Assembly (NCBI GenBank): GCA_018668635.1
Contig: JABJCN010000049.1
Location: 1-39,196 of the forward strand
DNA from: Opitutia bacterium
GTDB taxonomy: Bacteria; Verrucomicrobiota; Verrucomicrobiia; Opitutales; JABJCN01
DNA: 39,196 nt
Reading direction: 5' to 3'
The notes beneath the pieces are model-generated. The model was not told the origin of the DNA. It did no database searches and saw only the letters and a program-made list of their open reading frames with translations. Below are positions 27,850 through 36,524 of the stretch, piece after piece. The position numbers and the translations under genes were made by a program. The stretch's first letter is position 1. The number at the start of each line of letters is the position of its first letter.

Positions 27850-30426
27850 GTGAAGTTCTACAAATTCCTCCTGTGCCTGTTATTCTCGGTTAAGGCATTT
27901 GCCGCTCCCGGTGATGATGTATACCAACGCGGATTTCTCTCTGTAGAGGATTCCCATAAATCTATTGAATTACCTGATGGTTATTCACTGGAACTTGTCC
28001 TGAGTGAACCTCAAGTCGAGGAACCAGTGGCCATGGCATGGGATGGTAACGGAGTGCTGTACGTGGTTGAAATGCGAACCTACATGCAAACGGCGGATGC
28101 AACAGGTGAACAGGAACCGCTCAGCCGAATTTCCCGTCACGAGGATACAAATGGTGATGGAATCTACGACAAAAGTACGGTGTTTATTGACAAGCTTCTT
28201 CTACCAAGGATGGTTCTCCCACTTGATGACCGGGTAATGGTCGGTATAACCAATACCCTTGACCTATGGAACTATAGTGATTCAGACGGGGATGGTGTTG
28301 CCGACCAAAAGACGAAGGTCTTTGAGGGTGGTCGTCGTGGTGGCAACATGGAACATCAGCCAAGCGGACTGATATGGGGTCTTGATAACTGGATTTACAT
28401 CACCTACCAAAATGTCCGATACCGCTACACCAATGGCGTTTTCAAGACCGAGCGCCTGCCACGAGGGGGTGGACAATGGGGCCTCACGCAGGACGATGAC
28501 GGGCGACTCTACTACTCCACCGGTGGCGGCGAGAACCCGGCATTCTTTTTTCAGCAGCCTCCAATCTACGGAATGTTTGATGTATCCGGACAGACCGAGG
28601 GCAACTTCCGCGCTGTTTTCCCCATCGCGGCTGTCCCAGATGTCCAGGGAGGCAGACGAAGAGTAGGTGCCAACGGTGGCCTCAATGCCTTTACGGGATG
28701 CGCCGGTCAAGGTATTTACCGGGGCGACCGGTTGCCGGCAGAGCTTTATGGAAATCTTTTTATTCCAGAGCCTGTTGGAAGGCTTATTCGTAGAGCCAAG
28801 GTTGACCGAAAGAATGGAAAAACCATCCTGAGCAACGCGACACCCGGGTCTGAGTTTATTCGCTCCAAGGATATCAACTTTCGTCCACTTGGAGCAGAGA
28901 CCGCACCTGATGGCACCATGTTTTTTATTGATATGCACCGGGGCATTATCCAGCAGGGAAACTGGACGCGTAGGGGAAGCTATCTTCGAGGCGTCATCGA
29001 CAAGTGGGGAATCGATAAAAACGTTGGTAAGGGCCGAATCTATCGCCTCGTGCACAAGGACCATAAGCCGGGGCCACAACCACGCATGCTTAAGCAATCA
29101 ACAGCTGAACTCGTGGCTCATCTCTCCCACCCCAACGGGTGGTGGCGAGACACCGCTCAAAAACTGATCATCCTCCGCGAGGATGGAAAGTCCATTATAC
29201 CTGCCTTGGAGCAACTTGCACGAAAGGGTGAGTCCCCATTGGGACGGGTTCACGCCCTCTGGACACTCGAAGGACTGGATGCGGTGAAACCGGAGGTTGT
29301 CGTAGAAAAATTAAAGGATGCCGACCATCGCGTCCGAATGGCAGCCGTCCGTGTCAGTGAACCTCTTCTATTTGATGGAGATAAGAGAGTCATCTCCAGC
29401 TTTGAGGCACTGAAGAAAGAGAGCCATGCCGATGTGGCCCTGCAGGTCATCAACTCCATTGCCTACAGTGGGGCAAAGGACTCCGATACCCTGGCAGGTG
29501 TACAGGATACACTGATCGAAATCCACAATGACAAACCCATCCTCAAGAGTATTGCCGGAAACAGGGTAAAGATGGCACAGGAGCGCGCAAGATTGGCTGG
29601 ACAAAGAAAGCTCGACGCCCACTTCGGTGCACAGATGGAAAAAGGAGGCGTTATTTACAAGCAGCTCTGCTTCGCATGCCATGGTGGTGATGGAAAAGGA
29701 ACGCCCATGGCCGGACAACCGGGTGTCACACTGGGACCACCACTTCCCGGGTCATCCCGGGTCCTGGGATCGGGTGGCAGTCTCGTTCGAACAATCCTGC
29801 ATGGATTACAGGGTGAACTTGACGGAAAGAAATACCCCGGGCAAATGCTTCCACTGGCCGCCAATGACGATGAATGGATCGCTGCTGCCGCCACATACAT
29901 TCGCAACAGTTTCGGAAACAATGGAGGGGCTATCTCAAAAGAATTTGTCGCTGCAATCCGCAAGCAATCCGGGGATCGCAAGCTTCCATGGACAGCCCTT
30001 GAACTGGAGAAACTGGAACCTCCGCTCCTCACCAACCGCAAACAATGGAAACTGACCGCAAGTCATGGAGCAGACAAACTGAATGGTTGTGTGGACGGAA
30101 ACCCGAAAAGTCGCTACGACACAGGAACTTCCCAAGTGCCCGGCATGTGGATACAGGTCGAATTACAAAAGGCATCCAAGGTGAACCGTATCCTTTTGGA
30201 CTCCAAGGGTTCAACAAGGGACTATCCCCGGGGATACGAGGTACAATCTTCAATGGATGGGAAAAAATGGTCCATCCCATTGGCGAAAGGTTCGGGCAAG
30301 CATCCCATAACAGATATAATTTTCCCGACAACTGAGGCAAAATACCTCAAGATCACACAAACAGGAAGTGTAAGCGGACTATTTTGGTCCATTCACGAAA
30401 TACAAATCTACGGCAAACCAATTTAA
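27850..30426 (+). CDS. PVC-type heme-binding protein: propeller, HEAT repeats, cytochrome c, discoidin
   Basis: The 858-residue exported protein starts at GTG 27850 (signal peptide to about residue 18, KAFAAP). An N-terminal glucose-dehydrogenase-like propeller of the putative membrane-bound dehydrogenase family follows (PDGYSLELVLSEPQVEEP, DTNGDGIYDKSTVF, EHQPSGLIWGLDNW). HEAT-like helices lie at about 415-560 (AELVAHLSHPNGWWRDTAQ, LGRVHALWTLEGLD). A cytochrome c domain has C607-F-A-C610-H611 and the likely distal methionine in PGQMLPLA. The C-terminal 150 residues form an F5/8-type discoidin domain (DYPRGYEVQSSMDGKKW). It probably oxidises a sugar or related alcohol and passes electrons to its own heme, with the discoidin domain holding the glycan. 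It follows the sulfatase by 22 bases and ends the operon. Confidence 0.9.
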   Translation: MKFYKFLLCLLFSVKAFAAPGDDVYQRGFLSVEDSHKSIELPDGYSLELVLSEPQVEEPVAMAWDGNGVLYVVEMRTYMQTADATGEQEPLSRISRHEDTNGDGIYDKSTVFIDKLLLPRMVLPLDDRVMVGITNTLDLWNYSDSDGDGVADQKTKVFEGGRRGGNMEHQPSGLIWGLDNWIYITYQNVRYRYTNGVFKTERLPRGGGQWGLTQDDDGRLYYSTGGGENPAFFFQQPPIYGMFDVSGQTEGNFRAVFPIAAVPDVQGGRRRVGANGGLNAFTGCAGQGIYRGDRLPAELYGNLFIPEPVGRLIRRAKVDRKNGKTILSNATPGSEFIRSKDINFRPLGAETAPDGTMFFIDMHRGIIQQGNWTRRGSYLRGVIDKWGIDKNVGKGRIYRLVHKDHKPGPQPRMLKQSTAELVAHLSHPNGWWRDTAQKLIILREDGKSIIPALEQLARKGESPLGRVHALWTLEGLDAVKPEVVVEKLKDADHRVRMAAVRVSEPLLFDGDKRVISSFEALKKESHADVALQVINSIAYSGAKDSDTLAGVQDTLIEIHNDKPILKSIAGNRVKMAQERARLAGQRKLDAHFGAQMEKGGVIYKQLCFACHGGDGKGTPMAGQPGVTLGPPLPGSSRVLGSGGSLVRTILHGLQGELDGKKYPGQMLPLAANDDEWIAAAATYIRNSFGNNGGAISKEFVAAIRKQSGDRKLPWTALELEKLEPPLLTNRKQWKLTASHGADKLNGCVDGNPKSRYDTGTSQVPGMWIQVELQKASKVNRILLDSKGSTRDYPRGYEVQSSMDGKKWSIPLAKGSGKHPITDIIFPTTEAKYLKITQTGSVSGLFWSIHEIQIYGKPI

Positions 30427-30459
30427 AGACACCTTTGTGAGAAATTATTTCTCGTAGGC

Positions 30460-30538
30460 TTAGCCGTGTCTGTCAGTTTGAAATCAACGCATGTTCCGTT
30501 GAGCACTATCAAAAAAACCAAAAAACGGCTAATTTTTT
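30460..30538 (+). terminator. Possible long-loop terminator after the PVC heme gene
   Basis: TTAGCCGT (30460-30467) pairs perfectly with ACGGCTAA (30525-30532), and the second arm is followed by six T residues. The 57-base loop is unusually long for a Rho-independent terminator, so the call is tentative. The gap 30427-30613 shows nothing else I can support. Confidence 0.3.
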
Positions 30539-30613
30539 GACTAGAGCAACTTAGTTTGTGAGTAATCTAAAAATTAATGGGAAACGCTGATTTGAGTGCG
30601 TGGTAAAAATAAA

Positions 30614-32917
30614 ATGTCACTAAGAATTGTTTTTGCTGGGTTATTGGTGGCTCACTTTTCGTTCTCGCAAGCAATAACCGAGAAGAACTACTGCAAATTT
30701 CTTGAACAATCGATTCAAGGTAGGAAGCACGGCTTCCTAGCCGGTAATCTCAGTTACTACGTTGGAGGATTCCATGCCAGTTGGAATCTTGTGGAAGATG
30801 AGACCATCGGGCTGACCCACCCCTTTTATCATGATCTGCGAAGCCGTGGTATAGGTTTGCTTGAGAGCAAACTGGAGGGAAATGAACATACGGGGATCGG
30901 GAATGACTATAAGGGTTGGGAGTTCTACAAGGATACCCGTGTCCTATACGGAAGCGTAATAATAGACGGAAAGGTCCATCAACACCCCGCACCCAAACGA
31001 ATGTTTTGGCGACCGGACAAAATGATATGCGAATACGAGATCGGTGATCTTCGAATCAGGGAAGAGAAATTTATTGGGGCAAACGATGCCGCAGCATCCA
31101 TTATCACCTCGAGCAAACCAGTTATCCTGCGTTTTGAAGGTCGAAGCCTCTTGGTTCGAGACAGCATCTCGTCAACTTCAGAAATCCGATACGACCCCGC
31201 GGGAAACACCATCCTGATTAGCGAAGGCGGAACGATACACTCCCGACCCGACCCGGATGGTCCAGAACGGATCGGGCCCTGTGTATACGAGGGTATGACC
31301 ACGGCTCTTTCCTGCTCCAAGGATTTTTCCAAAAGCGTAAAATTTGATAAAGGAAAGAAAGGTGAGCGCATATATCTTTTCGAGATTCCCTGCGACTCAA
31401 AAGGCACGACCATTTCCTGGGCAATGAATGATGATCAGGGAAAAGCCCGACAAGCAGCCAGGGAAATCATTTCCAAAGACCAGCAGATGCTCACTGCGAA
31501 AACCGCGGAAATGAATCGCAAACTAAATGAGGAGATTCCTCAATTCCGGTGTAGCGATCCAAAATTCGAAGAGATCTATTATTATCTTTGGTCGCTTTAC
31601 CTGATGTATTATATTGACGTTCAAAAGGGATGGGAAATGGAAAACCACACCCAGACGGCAGTAAATAATTTCCTCGGAATTCATCGTTACGATGCTTGTT
31701 TTCAGATCAAGGTCGGTGCATGGGCAAGGAACAAGGAACGCTTCGCATATGGCAACGTCCTGACATGGAAACACCTGGTAGAAAACGGTCGATACCGTGA
31801 GACACCCAATGGACTGATCATGCTCTCGGACAATAAGGGCACCACCTGGCACTCGGGAGCCTACGGAGGTGAATTATCCGAGCACGTCCTCGGGGCCTGG
31901 CAAATCTATCAACACTCGGGTGATCTGGGTTTCTTGCGAAAATGTTACGAAGGATATTTCAGGAAGGTTTTTGGGAAACGTCTGGGGGGGTTCGCCATGA
32001 ATGAGTTCGAAGTGGCGGATACACTTGAGAAAATGGCCGCTTTACTTGGCTACAGGGAAGACCTTTCACACTGGAATAAACTCGTCAGAAGAGACCCGAA
32101 ACACGTCCGCTTGATGTTTGACCAAAGGTGGGAAACCAATGGGCACAAGAACTTTTTCATGGGCCCCAGGAGTGGTATGTTGATGACCAATACATTTTGG
32201 ACCATGCGTTCAAAATATTTCCCCCGGGAATATGCCAAAAAGATGATCAACACCTGGGCCCTGAACCGTGAAGATGGATTTTACGGGGCTTTCTTTCCCT
32301 TGGCTATGGCCAAGCAATCTATGAGGGTCTTTAAATCCCAAGCCGATCTTGACTTTGGCTATACACCTGACACCGCGTACTTCACGTTGGACGGCATGTT
32401 CAGGCAAGGGTTTGCAAAGGTTGCTTCGGAGTTAACCCTAAATCATCTCGCCAACTATAATTATCATGAAAAATGGGGGATTCCCGTGGCTCCGGAAGCC
32501 TACCGCAGGGACTTGACCTTGTTCGGTGATCAATATTCCAATTTCAACGCTGGTAAAATCCTTCTTTTCCTCGAAGGTTTGGCCGGCATCTCCTATTCAC
32601 TACCCGAACAAACCCTAAGCGTGCAAGAAGCCATGCCCTCCGCGTGGGATTGGATGGAATTTGAGATTCCCATCCTAAAAAAAAGTAAAAGGACGAAGAT
32701 CAGGGTGGAGCGACAAATAAAGAATGGCGAACAAAGAAAGGGTATCACCGTTGAGAATTGCCCATTAAAAGTGAGACTCGAACTGTGGTCTGAAGAAAAA
32801 AAGATCGTTTCTTCGAATAGCAATCTTTCAAAAACCAAAGCCTCCCGGCCCCATTCCATTGCTTTTAAATCCTCTGGCACAAGCTCCAAGGCTTCCCTAT
32901 CCGTTGTTCTTGAATGA
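30614..32917 (+). CDS. Exported six-hairpin glycosidase-like protein
   Basis: The 767-residue protein is taken from the ATG at 30614, which gives a simple signal peptide (MSLRIVFAGLLVAHFSFSQA); a GTG at 30596 in frame would add only six residues. The N-terminal 290 residues look like the beta domain, and the rest like the (alpha/alpha)6 barrel of GH63/MGH1/GH78-type hydrolases: FEEIYYYLWSLYLMYY, ENHTQTAVNNFLGIHRYDA, and DLDFGYTPDTAY are barrel-like segments rich in aromatic and acidic residues. I cannot assign catalytic residues or a GH family with certainty. It is presumably secreted to cut the glycan whose sulfates the neighbouring enzyme removes: its TGA overlaps the ATG of the next sulfatase gene (ATGA), a strong sign of coupled translation. 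Confidence 0.75.
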   Translation: MSLRIVFAGLLVAHFSFSQAITEKNYCKFLEQSIQGRKHGFLAGNLSYYVGGFHASWNLVEDETIGLTHPFYHDLRSRGIGLLESKLEGNEHTGIGNDYKGWEFYKDTRVLYGSVIIDGKVHQHPAPKRMFWRPDKMICEYEIGDLRIREEKFIGANDAAASIITSSKPVILRFEGRSLLVRDSISSTSEIRYDPAGNTILISEGGTIHSRPDPDGPERIGPCVYEGMTTALSCSKDFSKSVKFDKGKKGERIYLFEIPCDSKGTTISWAMNDDQGKARQAAREIISKDQQMLTAKTAEMNRKLNEEIPQFRCSDPKFEEIYYYLWSLYLMYYIDVQKGWEMENHTQTAVNNFLGIHRYDACFQIKVGAWARNKERFAYGNVLTWKHLVENGRYRETPNGLIMLSDNKGTTWHSGAYGGELSEHVLGAWQIYQHSGDLGFLRKCYEGYFRKVFGKRLGGFAMNEFEVADTLEKMAALLGYREDLSHWNKLVRRDPKHVRLMFDQRWETNGHKNFFMGPRSGMLMTNTFWTMRSKYFPREYAKKMINTWALNREDGFYGAFFPLAMAKQSMRVFKSQADLDFGYTPDTAYFTLDGMFRQGFAKVASELTLNHLANYNYHEKWGIPVAPEAYRRDLTLFGDQYSNFNAGKILLFLEGLAGISYSLPEQTLSVQEAMPSAWDWMEFEIPILKKSKRTKIRVERQIKNGEQRKGITVENCPLKVRLELWSEEKKIVSSNSNLSKTKASRPHSIAFKSSGTSSKASLSVVLE

Positions 32918-35574
32918 TTATGAAATCCATCCTGTGCCTGCTCGCTCTTTGTAATCTTGGACTGTTGGCCTTTTCCAAAGACCGTCAACCGAACTTCATC
33001 TTTGTTCTCGCCGACGACTTGGGATGGGCTGAACTCGGGTGCTACGGAAACTCTTTTAACGAGACCCCCCACCTCGACAAACTGGCCAAGCAGGGTCTTC
33101 GCTTTACCCATGCCTATGCCGCCGCTCCCGTGTGCTCGCCATACAGGGCGGCCCTCTTGACCGGTCAACACCCCGCCAGAGTTGGCATCCTGGACTACCT
33201 TCGTCCCAACTCCTCCAACGCCCTCCCCGTAAGTCATGTCACCCTGCCTAAAATCTTGCGACGCAACGGCTATTCAACCGGCATGGTGGGCAAGTGGCAT
33301 CTCACCGGCTACAAATACCAGGAGGCCAAGTTCGAAATTCGTCCCACAGCCCATGGATTCGACTGGAATGTCGGGAGCGAAGTTAAGGGCGTTGGCAATG
33401 GAGCAAACTTTTGGCCCTATGTCTTTCGCACGCAGTCCATCCGTTGGCTCGACTTGGCTGAAAACCGAATGGGAAAGAATGAATACCTGACCGACCGGTT
33501 GAATTTGGAGGCGGTTGATTTTGTAGAACGCAGCAAGGGCAAACCCTTCTTTCTTTACCTGAGCCACTACGCTCCGCACTCCATTCTCAACGGCCGTCCC
33601 GATCTGGTCGACAAGTATCGCAAGAAACACCCACCGGGACCCAGTGAGCGTGACAGGTGCTACCTGTGTCAGGATGCCGGGCTGAAAGGTGACGCCGGCA
33701 ACCACTGGGCCAGTCATCATAACCCTCATCTCGCCGCCATGTTGGAAAGCATTGACGACGGAATCGGATTGCTGGCCAAAAAACTAGAGGAGTTGGGGCT
33801 CGCTGAAAATACCATATTCATTTTCTCCAGTGATAATGGAGGCGAAAGAAAGGTCACTTCCAACGCTCCTTTGCGAGGAGGAAAGAGCCAGCTTTACGAA
33901 GGCGGTATTCGCGTGCCGCTGATTGTGCGCTGGCCGGGAGGCAAGGTTCCCGAAGACAAGATTTGCACCCAACCAGTCGTCAACCACGACTTCTACCCCA
34001 CCCTCCTCGAAGCAGCGGGGATCAAGCCCGATCCGGCGCAAGTCTTGGACGGGGTTTCTACGCTTGCCACATGGAAAAACCCAAAGGCCGCTCCCAAGCG
34101 CAAGGCGCTTCATTGGCACTATCCATTGGACAAGCCGCATTTCCTGGGCGGCGTCTCAGCCGGTGCCATACGCGAGGGAGACTGGAAATTGATCGAGTAC
34201 TTCGACCCGGCAAGATCGGACAAGTTTGAGCTATTCGACTTGGGCAAGGATCCTTCAGAGAAGAAAGACCTGGCCTCCTCGGACCCCAAGCGAGTGGAAG
34301 AGCTCCATCACAAATTGATCGACTGGCGTGAACGGACCGGTGCCCGTATTCCCTCCCGGCCATTGCTTGCGTCCCCGCGCAACCTTCATTTCGGTGAGCA
34401 TTTCTCGGAAGGTCAGGTCAGTGAAAACTGGTTTTTCCAAAAGGAATGGCAGGTGGAGAATGGTGTTCTCCGACGAAACCAGTTTGCCGGCCAGAACAAG
34501 CGACTTTTTTATAAGGAGCCCAACTTCAAGGATGCCGTGATCCGCTTCGAGTTCCGCTTCGACGAGGCCAAGGACATGCGCCTAGTTACCGGTGCATCCG
34601 GCCACTACAACACGGTCGTCCACATTCGCCGGGACCACTTCTTCATCCAGACCGCACAGGACGACCGTGGGCCTTGGTTTTCAATGCGACACAGCGAATG
34701 CGCCTACGATTTCAAGCCCGGCAAATGGTACGTCATGACGATCGAGTTCATCGGTGACCAAGTCGTCGCCCACCTCAACCACGAGCATCTGGTTTATGCC
34801 AAACACCCGATCATCGATCAGGAGCGCACTTACTTCGCCATACAGGTTGACCAAGCCGGGGCATCTTTCGACAACCTCCAGGTATTTGGTGCGGGACGAC
34901 ATCGCGACCGGGAGTCGAATCTGGCCCATATCCAAAAGTCCAAGAACCGGTTCCCCGTAAAAAAATCAGTTCGCGACGAACATGACATTCGCAAGAGGAA
35001 CCTGCACGCCCGCTTCCACATGGACGATTCTGCCTACCGCAAGCTGGTCGGGGAAATAGAGCGTCTTGATGCCGAAAAGGTCGAACGTTTCCCAGAGGCC
35101 TTCAGTTCCCACAAGGCTTTTCAGAAGAAAATCCAGAAATTGCGCAAGAAACTTCACCAGGAAGACCCCGTCTACAAAGAAACCCTATTCGCCACCTTCC
35201 GGGCCAACCGGGCAATGGACCAATTTCTACTGGAGAAAGAACCTACCCTCGAGAATGAACCGGATACGCGCAAAAAGGCGGCCTTGGAACAAGCCCGCAA
35301 AAAACACCAAGGCGACGCCGACTACAAGAAACTCGTCACAGCCGCCGAAGATGCTCAAAAGAAACTCGAGACTGATTATCCCCAGCTCTTCGTCTCCAAC
35401 GAGGAAATCACAGAAAAACGGAGCCAGACCCGCCAGACCCTCAAGGACAATCCCGATTACAAGAAACTGGTCGAGGCTCGGGGCGGCGCCTACAGGGCCC
35501 AGCAGGACTATCTTTATGAAAAGGACGATAAGCTAGCTCAGCTCAAGCAAAGTCTCGAACAAGAAAAGAAATAA
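32914..35574 (+). CDS. Sulfatase fused to a DUF1080-like domain and a helical repeat tail
   Basis: The 886-residue protein is almost twice the usual sulfatase length. Residues 1-21 are a signal peptide (a second in-frame ATG at codon 3 is equally possible). The S1 sulfatase domain covers about 25-475 with D34-D35 (LADD), C74-S-P-Y-R, GKWHLT, SSDNGG and LRGGKSQLYEGG. A jelly-roll domain like DUF1080 lies at about 488-670 (WQVENGVLRR, FRFDEAKDM, FKPGKWYVMTI). From 703 to the end the sequence is helical and very charged, with four units each opening with an acidic xxY element. The CSPYR motif has tyrosine where serine is usual, which CxPxR maturation tolerates. It overlaps the upstream gene by 4 bases and is 2 bases from the esterase-like gene. 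The tail may anchor or space the enzyme at the surface. Confidence 0.9.
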   Translation: MIMKSILCLLALCNLGLLAFSKDRQPNFIFVLADDLGWAELGCYGNSFNETPHLDKLAKQGLRFTHAYAAAPVCSPYRAALLTGQHPARVGILDYLRPNSSNALPVSHVTLPKILRRNGYSTGMVGKWHLTGYKYQEAKFEIRPTAHGFDWNVGSEVKGVGNGANFWPYVFRTQSIRWLDLAENRMGKNEYLTDRLNLEAVDFVERSKGKPFFLYLSHYAPHSILNGRPDLVDKYRKKHPPGPSERDRCYLCQDAGLKGDAGNHWASHHNPHLAAMLESIDDGIGLLAKKLEELGLAENTIFIFSSDNGGERKVTSNAPLRGGKSQLYEGGIRVPLIVRWPGGKVPEDKICTQPVVNHDFYPTLLEAAGIKPDPAQVLDGVSTLATWKNPKAAPKRKALHWHYPLDKPHFLGGVSAGAIREGDWKLIEYFDPARSDKFELFDLGKDPSEKKDLASSDPKRVEELHHKLIDWRERTGARIPSRPLLASPRNLHFGEHFSEGQVSENWFFQKEWQVENGVLRRNQFAGQNKRLFYKEPNFKDAVIRFEFRFDEAKDMRLVTGASGHYNTVVHIRRDHFFIQTAQDDRGPWFSMRHSECAYDFKPGKWYVMTIEFIGDQVVAHLNHEHLVYAKHPIIDQERTYFAIQVDQAGASFDNLQVFGAGRHRDRESNLAHIQKSKNRFPVKKSVRDEHDIRKRNLHARFHMDDSAYRKLVGEIERLDAEKVERFPEAFSSHKAFQKKIQKLRKKLHQEDPVYKETLFATFRANRAMDQFLLEKEPTLENEPDTRKKAALEQARKKHQGDADYKKLVTAAEDAQKKLETDYPQLFVSNEEITEKRSQTRQTLKDNPDYKKLVEARGGAYRAQQDYLYEKDDKLAQLKQSLEQEKK
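35020..35571 (+). repeat. Four-unit helical repeat at the C-terminus of the sulfatase fusion
   Basis: Within the protein, units of about 45-50 residues open at 704 (DDSAYRKLV), 750 (EDPVYKETL), 801 (DADYKKLVT) and 846 (NPDYKKLVE). The conserved tyrosines are Y708, Y754, Y804 and Y849, spaced 46, 50 and 45 residues. Each unit is strongly charged and predicted by eye as alpha-helical or coiled coil, ending in a Pro-containing turn. I do not recognise a named repeat family. Confidence 0.65.
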
Positions 35575-35576
35575 CA

Positions 35577-36452
35577 ATGAAAGCCAATCCCATCATCCTC
35601 CCCTTCCTTCTCATTACCATTCCGCTGGTTGCCCAGAAAATTGAGCCGACTCATAAGCATGTTTCTTACGGGTTGCACAAGGATATGAAGCTCAACTTCT
35701 GGAAGATCGATTCAAATGAACCTACGCCTCTCCTCGTCCATATCCATGGAGGCGGTTGGCTCGGTGGCAAGAAGAACGAAACTACTTCTCCAAACCAATT
35801 AAAGAATGGATACAGTTATGCATCGATTGACTACCGGTTGGCCGGCGTCGAATTACTCCCCGCCGCCGTTCATGATGCCGCCCGGGCCATTCAGTTCCTA
35901 CGCACCAAGGCCAAGGAATGGAACTTCGACCCCGAGCGTATCGCAGTGACCGGAGGTTCCGCCGGAGCCGCATCCAGTTTATGGCTCGCCTATCATGACG
36001 ATATGGCCGACCCCAAGAGCAAGGATCCCGTTCTTCGACAATCCTCACGCGTTTGCGGAGCGGTAGCCATGGGAGGACAAACCACCCTCGATCCCTTTCT
36101 TCTGGAAAAGAAGATCGGCTTGGCCGCTATCAAACACCCAATGATTTGGAAGACCGTGGGTGCGGAAAGCCACGAGCACCTGATGAAGAACTGGGACAAG
36201 TACAAGGCCCTCTCGCTGGAGTGCTCTCCACTCACCCACGTCACCAAGGACGACCCTCCCGTGTTTCTCAATTACGGAAAACCTGCTCCCGTCCCGGTCA
36301 TCAAGGGCGATGGTATTCATCACGCCGGGTTCGGTCGCCTACTGAAGGAGAAGTGCGAGAAGGTCGGCATCGCCTGTCACTTGCAAGTGAGAGAGCACGA
36401 GAAGCCTGAAATCAGTAGCGCGGAATTCCTCAAGCAGGTCTTTGCAAAGTAG
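35577..36452 (+). CDS. Exported alpha/beta-hydrolase (BD-FAE/esterase-lipase-like)
   Basis: The 291-residue enzyme has a signal peptide (1-19) and the features of the hormone-sensitive-lipase/feruloyl-esterase branch: oxyanion motif HGGGW (57-61), SIDYRL (83-88), nucleophile S128 in GGSAG, and a late GIHHAGFG with the probable catalytic histidine. It likely removes acyl groups such as acetate or ferulate from a glycan in the periplasm or outside the cell. The start lies 2 bases after the stop of the sulfatase fusion, so the two are probably translated together. Sulfatase plus esterase is a sensible pair for debranching a decorated polysaccharide. No specific substrate can be read from the sequence. 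Confidence 0.88.
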   Translation: MKANPIILPFLLITIPLVAQKIEPTHKHVSYGLHKDMKLNFWKIDSNEPTPLLVHIHGGGWLGGKKNETTSPNQLKNGYSYASIDYRLAGVELLPAAVHDAARAIQFLRTKAKEWNFDPERIAVTGGSAGAASSLWLAYHDDMADPKSKDPVLRQSSRVCGAVAMGGQTTLDPFLLEKKIGLAAIKHPMIWKTVGAESHEHLMKNWDKYKALSLECSPLTHVTKDDPPVFLNYGKPAPVPVIKGDGIHHAGFGRLLKEKCEKVGIACHLQVREHEKPEISSAEFLKQVFAK

Positions 36453-36524
36453 GGAATTTTCCGGGGCATTGTTAATCGTAATTTCGCTTATGGCGTCAAT
36501 GTGCAGTGTTCATCCGGTTCAAGT

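Noticed and set aside
33650-33672. A CYLC segment in the sulfatase fusion that looks like part of a zinc or heme site.
   Set aside because: There is no histidine after the second cysteine as in CxxCH and no second cysteine pair nearby; it lies in a sulfatase loop.
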